Source: an uncultured Mycoplasma sp.
GTDB lineage: Bacteria > Bacillota_I > Bacilli_A > RF39 > UBA660
DNA: 57,730 bases
Direction: 5' to 3'
Assembly: GCA_946500895.1 (NCBI GenBank)
Contig: CAMMXG010000005.1
Coordinates: 1-57,730 of the forward strand
Made by a program: the position numbers and the translations under genes. Positions 10,221 to 20,557 of the stretch are shown piece by piece (position 1 is the first letter of the stretch; the number at the start of each line of letters is the position of its first letter). The notes beneath the pieces were generated by a model. It ran no database searches. It had not been told where the DNA came from and worked only from the letters and a program-made list of their open reading frames with translations.

Positions 10221-10972
10221 TAATTAGATATTTAAAAGAAGACAGCGTTGATTTATTAAAAAAAGTCGATTTAAAATATAATTTAAAGAATTATTCTGGC
10301 GTTAATACTTGGCTTAATATTCAGTATCAAAATCAAGGGATAAATTTGTTTGCTTCTTATGAGAAGAAACTTTTTTCGGATTTTACTTTGAAAACAGAGA
10401 ATGGTGTTGCAGATGATTTTGAAAATATGAAAATAATATATGAGAGTTTAAAAGAATTAACTGATTCACAGGCAAGTGATGAAAGAATTTGGGCTGGTTT
10501 AGCTCATGACTATTGTTGGGAATATATGCAGAAAAGATGGCCCCTTCCTGAGAAAAAAGAAGATATGATGGCACATGTTTTAAATAATTATTTTTTTTGG
10601 AATAGTACTAAAGCTGTTTTTTTGAATGGAATATCACGGTTATGGTGGTATGCAAGGTATACTTATGATGAAAGATTTGAAAATCCTTATATTTTAACAG
10701 AATATATATGTAAAAATGATATAAATGGTAAAATATTTCCGTTACTTGCATGTCGTTTTGCAATGAACCCTGATGTATTTAAAAATATAATATTATCTGT
10801 CAAAATGTTTGAGGAAGAAAATAATATTAAGTTAAGCAGAAAGCAATTTAATGGCCTCAAGATGTATTTAAATAGACTAAGTGGGAAAGTAATTATTGAT
10901 TCTTTGTCATTTGCCGATTTAAAAGATAAGATATATTTAAAATTGAGAAATATAATTAATAGTAAGCAATAG
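10217..10972 (+). CDS. Hypothetical protein (DUF6339-like), third gene of GHKL operon
   Basis: 4-nt overlap with upstream gene; LTDSQASDERIWAGLAHDYCWEYMQKRWP / WNSTKAVFLNGISRLWWYARYTYD. Confidence 0.65.
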   Translation: MIIRYLKEDSVDLLKKVDLKYNLKNYSGVNTWLNIQYQNQGINLFASYEKKLFSDFTLKTENGVADDFENMKIIYESLKELTDSQASDERIWAGLAHDYCWEYMQKRWPLPEKKEDMMAHVLNNYFFWNSTKAVFLNGISRLWWYARYTYDERFENPYILTEYICKNDINGKIFPLLACRFAMNPDVFKNIILSVKMFEEENNIKLSRKQFNGLKMYLNRLSGKVIIDSLSFADLKDKIYLKLRNIINSKQ

Positions 10973-11179
10973 TTAATTTAAAAATATTCTAAGTAGATAT
11001 AAAATTAATTTTAATATTTAACTTTTAATTAGAAACATTGAGTTTAAAATTTAGTGTTTTACTTTTTATTTATATTATTTCATATCTTTTTTCTTAAATA
11101 AGTGCTAGGATTTTATATAATTGATATTCTTTTGTTATTCTGATAAACTTTTAGTAGATGTTAGAAGTCGGGTGAAAAT

Positions 11180-12175
11180 ATGCTTGAGAGAGAAATAATT
11201 AAAAGAGGAAAAATAGATTTTAGTAAACTTATTCATTATGGATTTATTAAAGAACAGGGAAGTTATCATTATTCTAAAAAGTTTATGAAAAATTTTAGAG
11301 CAGATATTGCGATTGATTTAGATGGTAATGTTTCAGGTAGGGTTTATGATTTAAAAACTAATTTGGAATATACTAATTTTAGAATTGAAGATTTAAGTGG
11401 ATTTGCTCATCAAGTAAGAGAAGAGTATATTTTGATATTGAAAGATATTGCCAAAAATGCATTAGATACAAATTATTTTATTTATGATCAAGCAAATCGT
11501 ATTACGAATTTAATTATAGAAAAATATAAAGTTTATCCTGAATTTTTATGGGATAAGCATCCTGGGTATGGAATATTTAGAAATAGTAGAAGTAATAAAT
11601 GGTTTGGAGCTATCTTAAATGTGGATAAAAGTAAGATTATTCACAATTTAACTGGTGAAGTAGAAATTATTGATCTTAAGTTGGATGATAAAGTATCTGA
11701 TTATATTAATCATGATGGAGTTTATCCGGCTTATCATATGAATAAGAATGCTTGGGTTTCTATTATTTTAGATGATACTTTAAGTGATGAAGAAATAATG
11801 AAGCTTGTTGATATTAGTTATGAATTAGCTAATTTATCTGGTTCTTGGATTATTCCGGCTAATCCTAAATATTATGATGTGATTGATGCTTTTTCTAAAA
11901 GTGATGTTATTATGTGGCATCAGGATATTAAAGTAATAGCTGGAGATTTTGTATATATTTACTTAACGAAACCTTATCAAGCTATCCTTTTTCAATGTGA
12001 AGTGATTGAAGCAAATATCCCTGATGTAAATCATACTCTTTCGATGAAATTAAAGTTATTAAAAAAATATGATGTAAAGGAATTTCCGATTAGTAAGTTA
12101 AATTTGTATGGATTTAAATCAGTTCGTAGTGCTAGAAGTATTCCTAAAGAGTTAGCAGAGGAGTTAAAAAAATGA
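11180..12175 (+). CDS. MmcQ/YjbR-like protein with C-terminal EVE/PUA-like region
   Basis: VYPEFLWDKHPGYGIFRNSRSNKWFGAILNVDKSKI (MmcQ/YjbR); IKVIAGDFVYIYLTKPYQAILFQCEVIEA (EVE-like). Confidence 0.7.
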   Translation: MLEREIIKRGKIDFSKLIHYGFIKEQGSYHYSKKFMKNFRADIAIDLDGNVSGRVYDLKTNLEYTNFRIEDLSGFAHQVREEYILILKDIAKNALDTNYFIYDQANRITNLIIEKYKVYPEFLWDKHPGYGIFRNSRSNKWFGAILNVDKSKIIHNLTGEVEIIDLKLDDKVSDYINHDGVYPAYHMNKNAWVSIILDDTLSDEEIMKLVDISYELANLSGSWIIPANPKYYDVIDAFSKSDVIMWHQDIKVIAGDFVYIYLTKPYQAILFQCEVIEANIPDVNHTLSMKLKLLKKYDVKEFPISKLNLYGFKSVRSARSIPKELAEELKK

Positions 12176-12885
12176 TTTGGAATCCATGGCATGGTTGTCA
12201 TAAAAAAAGTCCGGGGTGTCTTAATTGTTATATGTTTCGGAGAGATGCTAAATATGATTTAGATAGTAATATTGTTCGAAAGACTAAAACGTTTGATATG
12301 ATTATTAAAAAGCATAGAGATGGAACATACGTAGTAAAAGATGATCTTGTTTATATTTGTATGACTTCTGATTTTTTTATTGAAGAAGCAGATTTATGGC
12401 GTAAAGAAATTTGGCAAATGATTAAAGAAAGAAGCGATTTAAACTTTTATATTATTACGAAAAGAATTGAGAGATTTTCAGTTTCCTTACCTGATGATTG
12501 GGGGTTGGGATATCCTAATGTAACAATATGTGTTACTTGTGAAAATCAAACAATGGCGGATGAGAGAATTCCTATTTTGCTTTCTTTACCTATCAAACAT
12601 AAAGAGATTATTCATGAGCCAATGTTAGAGGAAATTCATATTGAAAAGTATTTAGAAACTGGTTTGATAGAACATGTTACTTGTGGTGGAGAGTCTGGTG
12701 ATCATGCTAGAAAGTGTAATTATGATTGGATTTTAAATATGAGAAATGCGTGTATCAAATATCATGTTCCATTTACTTTTAAACAAACAGGTGCTAATTT
12801 TGTTAAGAATAATAAATTGTATCACATTCCTAGAAGTGAACAATTAAAGCAGGCTAGAAAAGCTAATATTGATTTATTTTATTAA
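12172..12885 (+). CDS. DUF5131 (phage Gp37/Gp68) family protein
   Basis: IWNPWHGCHKKSPGCLNCYMFRRD...YICMTSDFF...FYIITKRIERF...CGGESG. Confidence 0.85.
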   Translation: MIWNPWHGCHKKSPGCLNCYMFRRDAKYDLDSNIVRKTKTFDMIIKKHRDGTYVVKDDLVYICMTSDFFIEEADLWRKEIWQMIKERSDLNFYIITKRIERFSVSLPDDWGLGYPNVTICVTCENQTMADERIPILLSLPIKHKEIIHEPMLEEIHIEKYLETGLIEHVTCGGESGDHARKCNYDWILNMRNACIKYHVPFTFKQTGANFVKNNKLYHIPRSEQLKQARKANIDLFY

Positions 12886-12919
12886 TTATTTTATGTTATA
12901 ATTTAAGAGGAGGATTTTT

Positions 12920-13339
12920 ATGGAATATAGACGTTTTAATAATACGATTGTAGCTAGAATTGATAGAGGAGAAGAGATACTTGCGCAAATTAAAGAACTT
13001 GCTTTAAAAGAAAATATTAAGCTTGCTCATATTAGTGCCTTGGGTGCAACAAACAATTTTACTGTTGGCGTATATAAAGTGGAGGAGAAAAAATATTATA
13101 AAAATCATTTTGTTGGTGATTTTGAAATTGTTTCATTAAGCGGTACGATTAATACGATGAATCATGAATTTTATATGCATATTCATATGAGTGCTGGTAA
13201 TGATTCAGGTGAAGTTTTTGGTGGCCATTTAAATGAAGCTATTGTTAGTGCAACATGTGAAATGGTTATTACTATTATAGATGGGGAAGTAGATCGCTTT
13301 TTAGATGATGAAACCGGATTAAATTTATTTTTGTTTTAA
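12920..13339 (+). CDS. PPC/DUF296 domain protein
   Basis: GEEILAQIKELALKENIKLAHISALGA...HEFYMHIHMSAGN...GGHLNEAIVSATCEMVI. Confidence 0.85.
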   Translation: MEYRRFNNTIVARIDRGEEILAQIKELALKENIKLAHISALGATNNFTVGVYKVEEKKYYKNHFVGDFEIVSLSGTINTMNHEFYMHIHMSAGNDSGEVFGGHLNEAIVSATCEMVITIIDGEVDRFLDDETGLNLFLF

Positions 13340-13396
13340 AAGAGAATTTACATCTCTTTTTTCTTCTGTTATAATGATTTTAAGGAGTGAAGGTTT

Positions 13397-14167
13397 ATGA
13401 AAAAATGGAAAATTTATGGAATTATTATTACAGTGGTATTGGTATTAGTTTTAATAGGATTATGCTTATATTTCTTTGTGTTTAGGGAGTCTATTACTGA
13501 GGCCGAAGCACAAAATATTGCTTATGAATATGCGGGAGTAAGTGCTAGCAATGTTACCATTCTTTCTATTCAAAAAGATAGAGAAGATAGAGAATATGAA
13601 ATTCGTTTTTATGATGATATGTATGAATATGAAATTGATGTAAATTATAATAGTGGTAGAGTTATTAATTTTGAAAAGGATCTCCGAGATAATGTTGATG
13701 CTAATCAAGGTGGTAATACTACTGTATCAATGAGTGAAGATGAGGCTAGAAGTATTGCGTTACAAAGAGTAGGTAAAACTCAAGATGAAGTGACTTTTAC
13801 AAGAGTTAGAGTTGATAGAGAAAATGGTGTTACTGTTTATGATGTTTATTTTTATGATAATGAAAAAGAATATGAGCTTAGTATTGATGTAGATACCAAA
13901 GAAGTTATAAGTTATAAGGAAGATTATTTAACTGGTAATGGTAATAATACAACTTCTACTAATTATATTGGAGCTGATAAGGCAAGAGAAATTGTTTTAA
14001 ATCATGCTGGACTAACTAGCAATGATGTTAGATTTAATAAGGTTGAATTAGATGTAGATTATGGGATTGCTACTTATGAATTAGAGTTTTATTATAATTA
14101 TTATGAATATGATTATGAAGTAGATGCCGTTACGGGAGAAATCTTAAAGTATGATAAAGGGAGATAA
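13397..14167 (+). CDS. Membrane-anchored PepSY-repeat protein
   Basis: N-terminal TM; three repeats of A(x)6-AGVS...D..YE..F...YEYEIDV..G.V. Confidence 0.8.
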   Translation: MKKWKIYGIIITVVLVLVLIGLCLYFFVFRESITEAEAQNIAYEYAGVSASNVTILSIQKDREDREYEIRFYDDMYEYEIDVNYNSGRVINFEKDLRDNVDANQGGNTTVSMSEDEARSIALQRVGKTQDEVTFTRVRVDRENGVTVYDVYFYDNEKEYELSIDVDTKEVISYKEDYLTGNGNNTTSTNYIGADKAREIVLNHAGLTSNDVRFNKVELDVDYGIATYELEFYYNYYEYDYEVDAVTGEILKYDKGR

Positions 14168-14395
14168 TGAAAAGACTCTTTTAAACCATCTAAACCGGTT
14201 TCTTTTATTTGTTTTATTGGAGGATTTTGTTTAAGTTTATTTGGCTTTATTTATGCTATACCTAATCTTGGGGTATTTGGTATTGTGTGGACTATTTTAG
14301 CTGTGCTAGTTACTTTGTATTATGCTATTAATTTGTTTACGAAAAAAGGATTATCATTATATAAAATTGAAGTGGAAGAGAAGAAGACTAAATAA
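14167..14395 (+). pseudogene. Small membrane protein interrupted after codon 2 by an apparent 1-nt indel
   Basis: ATG overlaps PepSY stop; removing one A from AAAA (14170-14173) gives MKDSFKPSKPVSFICFIGGFCLSLFGFIYAIPNLGVFGIVWTILAVLVTLYYAINLFTKKGLSLYKIEVEEKKTK*. Confidence 0.5.
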
Positions 14396-14423
14396 AAACA
14401 AGTCTTTTTTCATATGATTTAAT

Positions 14424-15029
14424 ATGAAAAAGATTGGTATTGTTATTCGTGATTTTAAGGAAAATTCAAAAGAATTTGTTGGATGTCGCAAAGATGTTGT
14501 AGATGCATTTTCAAAATGTCCAGTAGAAATTATTTTAATTCCTGTCTATTTGGATTTTAATAAAGTTTTATACTTGGTTAATTTATGTGATGGTGTTGTT
14601 TTAACTGGTGGAGATCATTTTCTATCAAATGATTTTTTATTAGTAAATTATTTATATCAACGTAATATTCCAACCCTTGGTATTTGTCTTGGTATGCAAG
14701 CAATGGCACTTAGTTTTGGAAGTGGAGAAGAAATAGATGTTTCTTCGTTCCATAATAAAAAAAATAATGATACTCATCATATCATTATAAAAGAAAATAC
14801 TTTGCTTTCAGAGATTATTCATGAAAAGTGTGTTTTAGTTAATAGTAGACATAAAACAGGAATATCTGATACTAGTTTAGATGTAAGTGCTAAATCGGAA
14901 GATGGAGTCATAGAAGCAGTGGAAGATAAACAAAAACGTTTTTTTTTAGGTGTAGAGTGGCATCCTGAATCTTTTATAAATAAAAATAGTGATTTAATAT
15001 TTGAGGCATTTATTAAATCACTTTATTAA
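14424..15029 (+). CDS. Class I glutamine amidotransferase / gamma-glutamyl-GABA hydrolase-like
   Basis: VVLTGGDHF, IPTLGICLGMQAMALSFG, LGVEWHPE. Confidence 0.85.
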   Translation: MKKIGIVIRDFKENSKEFVGCRKDVVDAFSKCPVEIILIPVYLDFNKVLYLVNLCDGVVLTGGDHFLSNDFLLVNYLYQRNIPTLGICLGMQAMALSFGSGEEIDVSSFHNKKNNDTHHIIIKENTLLSEIIHEKCVLVNSRHKTGISDTSLDVSAKSEDGVIEAVEDKQKRFFLGVEWHPESFINKNSDLIFEAFIKSLY

Positions 15030-15962
15030 TAAGTTTATTAATTCTTGTTTTTCTGATTCATTTATAAAAGCACACTCAATGGCATTTTTATTCATTATAA
15101 TCAAATCTTCATCCGTAAACTTAAAAGTAACTTTTAAATCTTTATAAGTTTCATTTAAAGTAATATTAGATACTGTTCTATTATCTGTGTTTAATGTTAC
15201 TTTAATTCCCTTATCAAATAATTTTTTGATAGGGTGTTCTTTTAGTTTGGTATACATGTTGGTATCTAAATTACTTTTTGGACATACTTCTAGGGTTATG
15301 TCTTTTTCTTTGATTAAATTTAGGGCTTCATCACTTTCTATCGCACGTACGCCATGACCAATTCTTTTGGCTCCTAAATTAATCGCATTTATGACACTTA
15401 GAGCACCATCTGCTTCACCAGCATGAATGGTAAAAGGGATACCTTCTTTTTTTGCTATATCAAATAGTTCTTTGTAATCATTAACAGGATAAGCAGCTTC
15501 ATTGCCGGCTAGATCAATTCCCACTACACCTTGGCCTAAATATTTTTTAGCATATTTAATAATTTCTAAATTTTTACCAAATGAATCGCCACGCATCATA
15601 CATAATATTAAATTGGTTTTAATTGGTACTTCTCTTAATCCTTTTAGTATAGAGGTAATTACTTCATCTAACGTTAGTCCACTTTCTAAATGCTTATTTG
15701 GAGCAAAACGTATTTCAGCATAAATGACATTGTCTTTTTGTAGGTCTTCAGCAAGCTCTTTTGATACTCTTATCAAATTTTCTTTAGTTTGCATGATTTT
15801 TAAAGGAATATCAAATTTATCTAGATATTCCTTTAATGAATTTGTTTTTTGAGAAACAGTTGAAAGTTTTCTTGCTTCTTCTAAACTAATATTTAATAAC
15901 TCACTAATTGTAGTTGGTCTAATGCTTCCATCTAAATGAAGATGCAATTCAATTTTTTTCAT
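15018..15962 (-). CDS. add: Adenosine deaminase
   Basis: KIELHLHLDGS, FTIHAGEA, RIGHGVRA, LEVCPKSN, LNTDNRTVS. Confidence 0.9.
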   Translation of the reverse strand: MKKIELHLHLDGSIRPTTISELLNISLEEARKLSTVSQKTNSLKEYLDKFDIPLKIMQTKENLIRVSKELAEDLQKDNVIYAEIRFAPNKHLESGLTLDEVITSILKGLREVPIKTNLILCMMRGDSFGKNLEIIKYAKKYLGQGVVGIDLAGNEAAYPVNDYKELFDIAKKEGIPFTIHAGEADGALSVINAINLGAKRIGHGVRAIESDEALNLIKEKDITLEVCPKSNLDTNMYTKLKEHPIKKLFDKGIKVTLNTDNRTVSNITLNETYKDLKVTFKFTDEDLIIMNKNAIECAFINESEKQELINLLIK

Positions 15963-16702
15963 ATGTTATCTCTTTCGTAAAAGTTTTTAATAGAAGTAAG
16001 TACTCTTTGGATGTTATCTTCTGTGAATGGTTTATTTAAGACATCAAGTACACCATAGTTAAATGCTTTCTTGATGGTTTCTTCAGTATCGTCACCAGTT
16101 ATAATAACAACAGGAATTTTATCCATTAGATTTTGTTCTCGTAAATAGTCAAGTACTTCAAAGCCATTTAGACTTGGCATGTTTAAATCAAGAAGAATGG
16201 CATATAAATTATTATTTTCAATAATATCGATTGCTTCACGTCCATTTCTTGCTTTTAAAATATTAAATTCGTCTTGAATATTTTTTTCAAGGAAATTTAA
16301 GATGATATTAGAATCATCAGCGATTAATATTAATTTTTTTTCATCATCACTAAAATATTTGTCTAATAAATTTATTATTTTATTTACAGTATTAACTAAA
16401 TTTTGATAATTGTTTTCAATATAACCTAAATCATTTTCTTTTCCTTTTAATTCATGAGCTAAGAAAACTTCAGCTTCATTCATAAAGCCTAAATATTTTG
16501 CTTCACTTTTCATACTGTGAGCTAGAATAGCATAATTAGCACAATCTTTGGCATTTTTATAATATTCTAAACTGCTTAATTTCTCTTTTAAGGAGTCTTT
16601 AAAATCTTTTAAATTTTCATTGTAAGAATCCATATCTCCCCAAAATTCTAAACTTCCTTTTACATCTACGTTATTATTAACTAATAAGTCTACCTTTTCC
16701 AT
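15959..16702 (-). CDS. Response regulator with N-terminal Hpt-like region
   Basis: LILIADDSNI...AILLDLNMPSLNGFEVL...PVVIITGDD...DVLNKPF; N-terminal helical region with AILAHSMKSEAKYLGF. Confidence 0.8.
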   Translation of the reverse strand: MEKVDLLVNNNVDVKGSLEFWGDMDSYNENLKDFKDSLKEKLSSLEYYKNAKDCANYAILAHSMKSEAKYLGFMNEAEVFLAHELKGKENDLGYIENNYQNLVNTVNKIINLLDKYFSDDEKKLILIADDSNIILNFLEKNIQDEFNILKARNGREAIDIIENNNLYAILLDLNMPSLNGFEVLDYLREQNLMDKIPVVIITGDDTEETIKKAFNYGVLDVLNKPFTEDNIQRVLTSIKNFYERDNI

Positions 16703-16705
16703 ACA

Positions 16706-18526
16706 CTATTTACCTCCCAAATACTTATTAATAACTTTATTTAGTAGTTTTCTATCAATTGGTTTTGATAGGTAACTATTAAATCCAACACTTAAATATT
16801 TTTCATCTGTTCCTTCAATCGCATCAGCGGTTAAGGCAATAACAGGTGTTGTAAAATCTTCATGTTCTCTTAATTTGTAAAGAGTTTCAACACCGTTCAT
16901 TTTTGGCATCATAATATCCATAAAGATTAGATCATAATGTTTGTCATTAACTTTTTCGAGAGCTTCGAAGCCACTTATAGCAGTGTCTACTTCAAAGTTG
17001 TAAGGTTTCATAAGAGTTTCGGCTACTTTTAGATTGATTTTAGAATCATCTACAATTAATATTTTTTTATCGTTATATTGTGTATAATTAATTTCTTCTT
17101 CTTCGTTTTCGTTAGTTTCTGGTACTTCCATACTTACAATTTCTTGTTCTAAATAAACTCGGAATGTTGAACCTTCACCATATTTAGAGAAAACAGTAAT
17201 TCTTCCACCCATTAAATCGACAAGACCCTTTGTAATAGCAAGCCCTAATCCGGTTCCTTCTGTCGTTGTATTTTTATCTTCATCCACACGTTCAAATTTT
17301 CCAAATATCGTTTCTAGCTTTTCTTTTTTTATACCGTGACCAGTGTCTTTTACAGAGATGTACATTAAACAAGTTTTAGTATCTAGGCGGTTGATGCAAT
17401 TAACATTAAAGATTATTTCACCTTTATCAGTATATTTGGCAGCGTTGGTCAAGATATTTAAAATTACTTGTTTTACTTTGGAAACGTCACCACGTAATAT
17501 TCCAGGTAAGTCTGGAGAGAATACCATTTTAAATTCTATTGGTTTTTCTTTTATTCTTGGTAAAACTAATTTTCTTAGACCATCAAATATTTCTCTTGGA
17601 TTGTAATTTTTTGGTATAATTTCCACTTTGTTTGCTTCAATTTTAGAGATATCGAGAATACCATTTACGATTTCTAGAAGTTGTTTAGATGCATCAACAA
17701 TATCTCCGGCATATTCTTTCGTTTCTTTTAAATCATTTGAATCAAGCATACATTCACTAAATCCAACAATGGCATTTAATGGTGTTCTTATTTCATGAGA
17801 CATATTGGATAAGAAATCAGTTTTTGCCCGGTTGGCTTTTTCTGCTTGATCTTTTGCTGCATTTAATTCCTTAATCATTTGTACGTCTGGATTTTCAATT
17901 GTATGATACATAATAAATATGATTATTGATTGGAAGAAAATCATTAAAGTTAATTTTGGATTTATTTGTTGAATTATAATTACTAAAGTTCCAAAGATAA
18001 TATAAGCAAGTAGGGGAATATATTGTTTATTTACTATTTTTTTGATATTTTTAATTAGACAGTATAACATAATTATAATGAATAAGAAGGAAAAGGCATA
18101 ATTAATGTTTACGCTTAATCCATATGAATAAGTACTTGTTCCATCACTATATATATTAATTGGACAAACAAAGATGATTAAACCTATTATGATAGCAAAA
18201 ATCTTTGTAATTGTATTAAAATGCTTTCTTTTTTCTAAATCAAAGGAAATGGAAATGACATAGTAAGTAAAACTAAGTCCCCATAAAAAGTAAAATACAA
18301 TATATAATCTTGCAATAAATTGATTAATTAAAGAATTTAAGTCAAATATTTGAAAAGCAAAGAAACCATAAATATCGATACATAATCCAAAAATCGTTAA
18401 TAATAACATTTTTGAAAACAATTGTAATTGCATACTTTTAATGTTTTCTTTTGACTTAAATACAATAAATACAATTAATAAGAATAACAAACTTGCAATA
18501 GAAAGAGCAACGCTAAAATATCCCAC
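16706..18526 (-). CDS. Hybrid sensor histidine kinase with receiver domain
   Basis: Multiple N-terminal TMs; FLSNMSHEIRTPLNAIVGFSE; GTGLGLAITKGLVDLMGG; KILIVDDSKINL...DLIFMDIMMPKMNG. Confidence 0.95.
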   Translation of the reverse strand: MGYFSVALSIASLLFLLIVFIVFKSKENIKSMQLQLFSKMLLLTIFGLCIDIYGFFAFQIFDLNSLINQFIARLYIVFYFLWGLSFTYYVISISFDLEKRKHFNTITKIFAIIIGLIIFVCPINIYSDGTSTYSYGLSVNINYAFSFLFIIIMLYCLIKNIKKIVNKQYIPLLAYIIFGTLVIIIQQINPKLTLMIFFQSIIIFIMYHTIENPDVQMIKELNAAKDQAEKANRAKTDFLSNMSHEIRTPLNAIVGFSECMLDSNDLKETKEYAGDIVDASKQLLEIVNGILDISKIEANKVEIIPKNYNPREIFDGLRKLVLPRIKEKPIEFKMVFSPDLPGILRGDVSKVKQVILNILTNAAKYTDKGEIIFNVNCINRLDTKTCLMYISVKDTGHGIKKEKLETIFGKFERVDEDKNTTTEGTGLGLAITKGLVDLMGGRITVFSKYGEGSTFRVYLEQEIVSMEVPETNENEEEEINYTQYNDKKILIVDDSKINLKVAETLMKPYNFEVDTAISGFEALEKVNDKHYDLIFMDIMMPKMNGVETLYKLREHEDFTTPVIALTADAIEGTDEKYLSVGFNSYLSKPIDRKLLNKVINKYLGGK

Positions 18527-18544
18527 AATATCACCGCCTATAAA

Positions 18545-20371
18545 TTATTTTTTTCTTTGTAAACTTATACCATTTGATTCTACTTTAGAATAATCTAAAT
18601 GATAATCTTCGATTAATTGTCTATTTACTACTTTACCTCCAATATTTCTTGGAATAACATTTGTGAATATCCATTCGTATGGTATAGACATTTCATCTAA
18701 ATTATTATAACATATATCTTTTAATATTTCTTTAATTTTTTCTTCTTGTCCTACATATTCAGGTTTTAACACAACAAAAGCTACAGGGACTTCTTGTTCT
18801 GAATTATGAGGTACTCCAAGAACATGTGATTCAGCAACATAAGGTTGACTATTTAAAAACTCTGCTATTTTATTAGGATGAACATTAAATCCACATCTCA
18901 TGAAAGTATCTGAAATACGTTCTGCAAAGTAAAAGTGTCCGGTTTCATCACAATAACCTAAGTCTTTTGTATGTAACCAAATTTTTCCATCACGATGTGT
19001 GATTAAAGCTTTTTTGGTTTCTTCTTCATTATTAAGATATCTTTGCATAATAGTAGGTGCACTTACACATATTTCTCCTATTTCATTATATTTTAGTTCT
19101 TCATCAGTTCCAGGTTTAAAAATACCCATGGTAGTAAGTGGTAAAGGTGTACCAATACTTCCAAATTTATATTCTCCTTTTGGACCAGTTGCACCACCTA
19201 AACATTCAGTAGTACCGTATCCTTGTTTTACATATATTCTATCTTTATTTAATTTTTTCTCAACATCAGTAGGTAATTTTGCTCCACCAGAAATGGCGTT
19301 TTTCATTGGCTCGAGTTTTCCACTATTAAATAAATCGCTTCTACTCATATATATAAAATGAACTGGACCACCTGTAAATTGGGCTGGTTTAATTTTATCG
19401 ATGACTTCTGCTATTTTGTCTGTTACTAAATTAGGTATCATGACAGCTTGAGTGCCTAAGATTCCCTCGTAATGCATTACTGAAAAGCCATAAGAAATTG
19501 ATTGAATTAAAATGTCTAGGATTTTGTCTCCTTTTTCATAATCAATATCTGCGAGTAAATGTTGAAAAGCTTGAGAATTAATATTCTCATTGGTAAATAT
19601 TGCCCCTTTAGGAACTCCGGTTGTTCCACTTGTACCAATAATTGCAGCAGTACTGTTTTCTTTATAAAAAGGTTCTTCAACTTTTCGATTCTTTCCAGTC
19701 TTTATAAATTCATCCCATGTAATTATATTAGAATTATAACTTATTCCATAGTCTTTAAACGGAGCAGGTTCACCTTTTAGTTTTGCAGCAGTATTGGCTA
19801 TCTTTTTTAAATAATTTGGAATTAATCCTGTTCCATCTGTTATAATAACACATTTTACACCACAGTTGTTGAAAATATCTTTGTATTTTTCGTAAAAGCC
19901 ACTAAATATTACAACTTTATCTATATCGTTTTCAATTAGTATTTTTTCTAGTTCTTTGCTTGGAAGACTTGGTATGATAGGATAAGATACTCCACCTAGG
20001 TAATTTAGGCCATAAATTGAACATCTAGATTCAGGGATGTTTGGTAATATAATAGGAATGATTTCTTCTTTTTTCGTTCCTATACCATCAAAAGAGTTGG
20101 CAAGTTTTCGACATTCTTCTAAATAAGTTTTATAGCTTATTTTTAATCCACCTTCTAAATTGTTACCAGGTATCCACATTGCAGTAGAATCAATATTTTC
20201 TTTAGAATATTTTTCAAGCATTTGATAAATACTCATGTTAATATCAATATTGTTTGGATCAATTTTTTTGTAAATATTCATCCAGGGTTTATCAACACTA
20301 GCATACCCCGTTAATATACTTTTCACTTGTTTTAAATGATCTTTTTCAAGATTCATTTGATCGATATCCAT
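18545..20371 (-). CDS. AMP-dependent (acyl-CoA) synthetase/ligase
   Basis: AAIIGTSGTTGVPKGAIFTNEN; YVKQGYGTTE; motifs of ANL superfamily. Confidence 0.9.
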   Translation of the reverse strand: MDIDQMNLEKDHLKQVKSILTGYASVDKPWMNIYKKIDPNNIDINMSIYQMLEKYSKENIDSTAMWIPGNNLEGGLKISYKTYLEECRKLANSFDGIGTKKEEIIPIILPNIPESRCSIYGLNYLGGVSYPIIPSLPSKELEKILIENDIDKVVIFSGFYEKYKDIFNNCGVKCVIITDGTGLIPNYLKKIANTAAKLKGEPAPFKDYGISYNSNIITWDEFIKTGKNRKVEEPFYKENSTAAIIGTSGTTGVPKGAIFTNENINSQAFQHLLADIDYEKGDKILDILIQSISYGFSVMHYEGILGTQAVMIPNLVTDKIAEVIDKIKPAQFTGGPVHFIYMSRSDLFNSGKLEPMKNAISGGAKLPTDVEKKLNKDRIYVKQGYGTTECLGGATGPKGEYKFGSIGTPLPLTTMGIFKPGTDEELKYNEIGEICVSAPTIMQRYLNNEEETKKALITHRDGKIWLHTKDLGYCDETGHFYFAERISDTFMRCGFNVHPNKIAEFLNSQPYVAESHVLGVPHNSEQEVPVAFVVLKPEYVGQEEKIKEILKDICYNNLDEMSIPYEWIFTNVIPRNIGGKVVNRQLIEDYHLDYSKVESNGISLQRKK

Positions 20372-20557
20372 AATTTCCCTCCTGTTATAAAATAATCCAA
20401 TTTAACTATAATATAAATTTTAAAAGATTTCAATATTAACTTTTTGTTTTATTTAATAAAATTAGACCATTTTATAATTTTAGGAAAGTTATTAAAATGG
20501 AGGTATTTAAAAAATATTTTTTCTATGATATACTTACTATAGAAAGTAGGGAATATA

